Below are positions 61,923 through 64,000 of a DNA stretch of 64,000 bases, piece after piece. This DNA comes from Pterobdella sp. o SKG-2022 (lineage: Eukaryota; Annelida; Clitellata; Hirudinida; Piscicolidae), in the NCBI GenBank assembly GCA_964035795.1, contig OZ038322.1:9995868-10059867 (forward strand). Direction: 5' to 3'. Below the pieces are notes generated by a model. It made no database searches. It saw only the letters and a program-made list of their open reading frames with translations, and was not told where the DNA came from. Each line of letters starts with the position of its first letter. Position 1 is the first letter of the stretch. Both the position numbers and the translations under genes were made by a program.

Positions 61923-64000
61923 GTGTAAATAAGAAAGTTAAATTTCTTAGACGCTAAATCTAGTTGAAAAAGCTTCAGCCCCGACCCAATCTTCTCACCA
62001 GTTGCCTTCAATCCTATGGAATAATCGTCCTATATTCACCAACGAATGTAGCGCCTTTGAGAGAAGAATTTTAAAATCGACATTAAACATTGTCCATTGA
62101 ATTTTTTCTAAAATTCTTCATGACTTCAAACTCTAAACTTGAAGAATAATAGTTTTATGAATCGTTAGTAATACATATTTAAGTGACTTGATCAATCATA
62201 GTCTAAAAACTCAAATTCCATCAAGCTAATACTTTTGTTTTGATTTTTTATTTCATAATAAAATACTTGAAACATTTTATACAAAATACAAAAAAAGCAC
62301 AATAATTTTAAACAACAAAATAAACAGAGCAATAAAAGGACAGTTGCAAGAAACGAAGTAGTTTTAAACTTAAACTGCGAAAAAGCCTTCCTATTAAAAC
62401 TGAGATGTTCAGTCAAAATGCAATTCAACACACACTTAAGTACAAGTAATCTTCAGTTCAACTTAACAAAGAAACGCAAGTGTATTGAATAGAGTTAAAT
62501 AAACTTTAATTAGTTATTTCGCACTAAAAACTTTTGTTCCATTAAGTGTTGACATCCTGGTATGTTTCAGAAGGAGTGATGATACTGTTGTGGTTCCTAC
62601 ACACACATCTCTGAGAAATATTATATTTCATTCAGAATCACGCTTATCTGATTGAAATATTTGATTTTCACTATTTGTGAACATAAAAAACACCAATCAA
62701 AGCGAATGTATTGAGAAAGAATTAAGATTCAGATATGCAAAGCTTTGCCCGCATTTCACTCATAAAACTCATTTTGAATGAAATTTTTCTGAAAGCAGAG
62801 CTTTTAGATTTGAAAATTTTGTTCGATTTTTGAAAAATGATTCTAATGCACCAAATAATCGATTGTGAAATTGTATTAAAAAATTCAGAAATCATTTCAT
62901 GTTTGAAAAAATAAAAAAGAACATAACATTTCACTGAAAACTCCATCAGGTCTTATCAAAACGTCAGGAAATATTTAAAACGGACGCCAACAAGCTGGTG
63001 TTTATACACAGCAATAATGAGGCAAGAAAAAGGGTTTCATATGGCTAGTTCAAAGTGCTTTTACGTTTTCGTGTGGTGACTTTTATGTGATGTCGTAAAA
63101 AATGATTATATATTGAAAAATCGCAATTGGTACATTTTGAGAGAAATAAAACTGTTGACGTCACTGAATTGAGTCGAGATATGCATGGGAACAATAAAAG
63201 AAGCAACATTATTTGATATTACGTTCTATATTGTTTTGACCGTGGTTCTCAAGTGTTTGCATGTTTTGTTTGACGTAAATAAAAAAATTCTCGAAAGCTT
63301 TAAACACTTGCTTTTATGAACATGTAACTGAATAAAATGATAGTTATATAGAGAAAAACATAAAAAGAAAGTCAAAAAGCATGTAAGAAAACGCATAATT
63401 TAAAAATCATTAGATGCGACTGTAGGCAAGAAGTAGGATCAAAATTTCCTTACGTAGTGAGTCATATATCACTGCGAAAAGCGCATTACTTTCATCAAAG
63501 ATAAATAACAAAGATCTATGCGAAATATTAAAATCACTAGGTTTCATAGTTTCAAAGAGAGCAAAAAACTGTTAAATCAGCATTAGATCTGGTTGGAGTG
63601 GAAATGCTAATGACCTTAAAAAATGTCTTGTGATTTATTTATATCTTTTGAAACTTGAAGCAGGAATATTTATAGTTCAGTATCTAAGAACAGAAATTTG
63701 TGATTGAAAGGGAAAATTAAAAGAAAAAGAATTAATGAGATGAATTTATGGAACGAGAAAAACTTGAGAAGCGCACTTCAAAAAGATGTTTAAGTAGAGA
63801 GAAATAAAATTAATGAGCATTCAAACGAAAATTTGTTGAAATTATTTACAATGAAACAAGACCCAAATTGTGAAATTTTATTCCCAAACAACTTAAAATT
63901 CCCCAATAAAAAGTATTTTTAGATGTCTTAAATAATGAATATATAAATATTACATGAGGGCTAATCACCAAAAATCTCTGAGTCTTTTTCGTACACGCTA
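61923..64000. other. Downstream flank without recognised gene
   Basis: AT-rich sequence behind the CACNG-like stop codon. It should contain that gene's 3' UTR; an AATAAA occurs at 62499-62504 but is far from the stop. No coding exon, RNA gene or repeat family was recognised. Confidence 0.45.

Overview
This window looks like nuclear DNA from an AT-rich, intron-rich animal genome. Coding sequence is split into small exons with GT..AG borders, the DNA between genes is very AT-rich, and decayed non-LTR retrotransposons and tandem repeats are scattered through it. I could join exons by splice phase into seven genes that resemble known animal families. A cilia dynein-assembly factor (CCDC103) points to an animal with motile cilia. 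A peroxisomal AAA+ ATPase (PEX6) argues against lineages that lost peroxisomes. A SHOX-type homeobox and a calcium-channel gamma/TARP-like protein fit a bilaterian. I cannot name the species; a free-living spiralian or similar invertebrate is only a guess.

Layout. At 2.4-20 kb, four genes lie on the minus strand: ILRUN (C6orf106), a calponin/transgelin-like single CH-domain protein, DENND11 (LCHN) and CCDC103. A 45-bp minisatellite of about 21 copies sits directly behind the DENND11 stop codon. Two decayed LINE pieces lie between DENND11 and CCDC103. CCDC103 and PEX6 are divergent, with only 225 bp between their start codons. PEX6 (plus strand, 20 exons, 20.15-29.5 kb) carries a nearly full-length but dead RTE-like retrotransposon in antisense inside intron 4. 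PEX6 converges on a SHOX-like homeobox gene (minus, 30.2-39.5 kb) whose protein is far longer than vertebrate SHOX. Finally, a CACNG/TARP-like membrane protein (plus, 42.0-61.9 kb, 5 exons) has an unusually long first extracellular loop. Its introns hold another LINE fragment and a 722-bp (TAGA)n array. The last 2 kb and the first 2.4 kb show no gene I can support.

The genes do not form one pathway. They cover innate-immunity regulation (ILRUN), actin binding (CH protein), DENN-type Rab regulation (DENND11), ciliary dynein assembly (CCDC103), peroxisome import (PEX6), development (SHOX) and channel or receptor modulation (CACNG). The most unusual points are a serine run replacing the D1 Walker A motif in PEX6, the very long SHOX and CACNG proteins, the compact CCDC103-PEX6 promoter, and a two-level (45 bp/225 bp) minisatellite. 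I found no obviously new multi-gene system. Exon borders were set by hand from splice signals, phase and recalled family sequences; no alignment was run.
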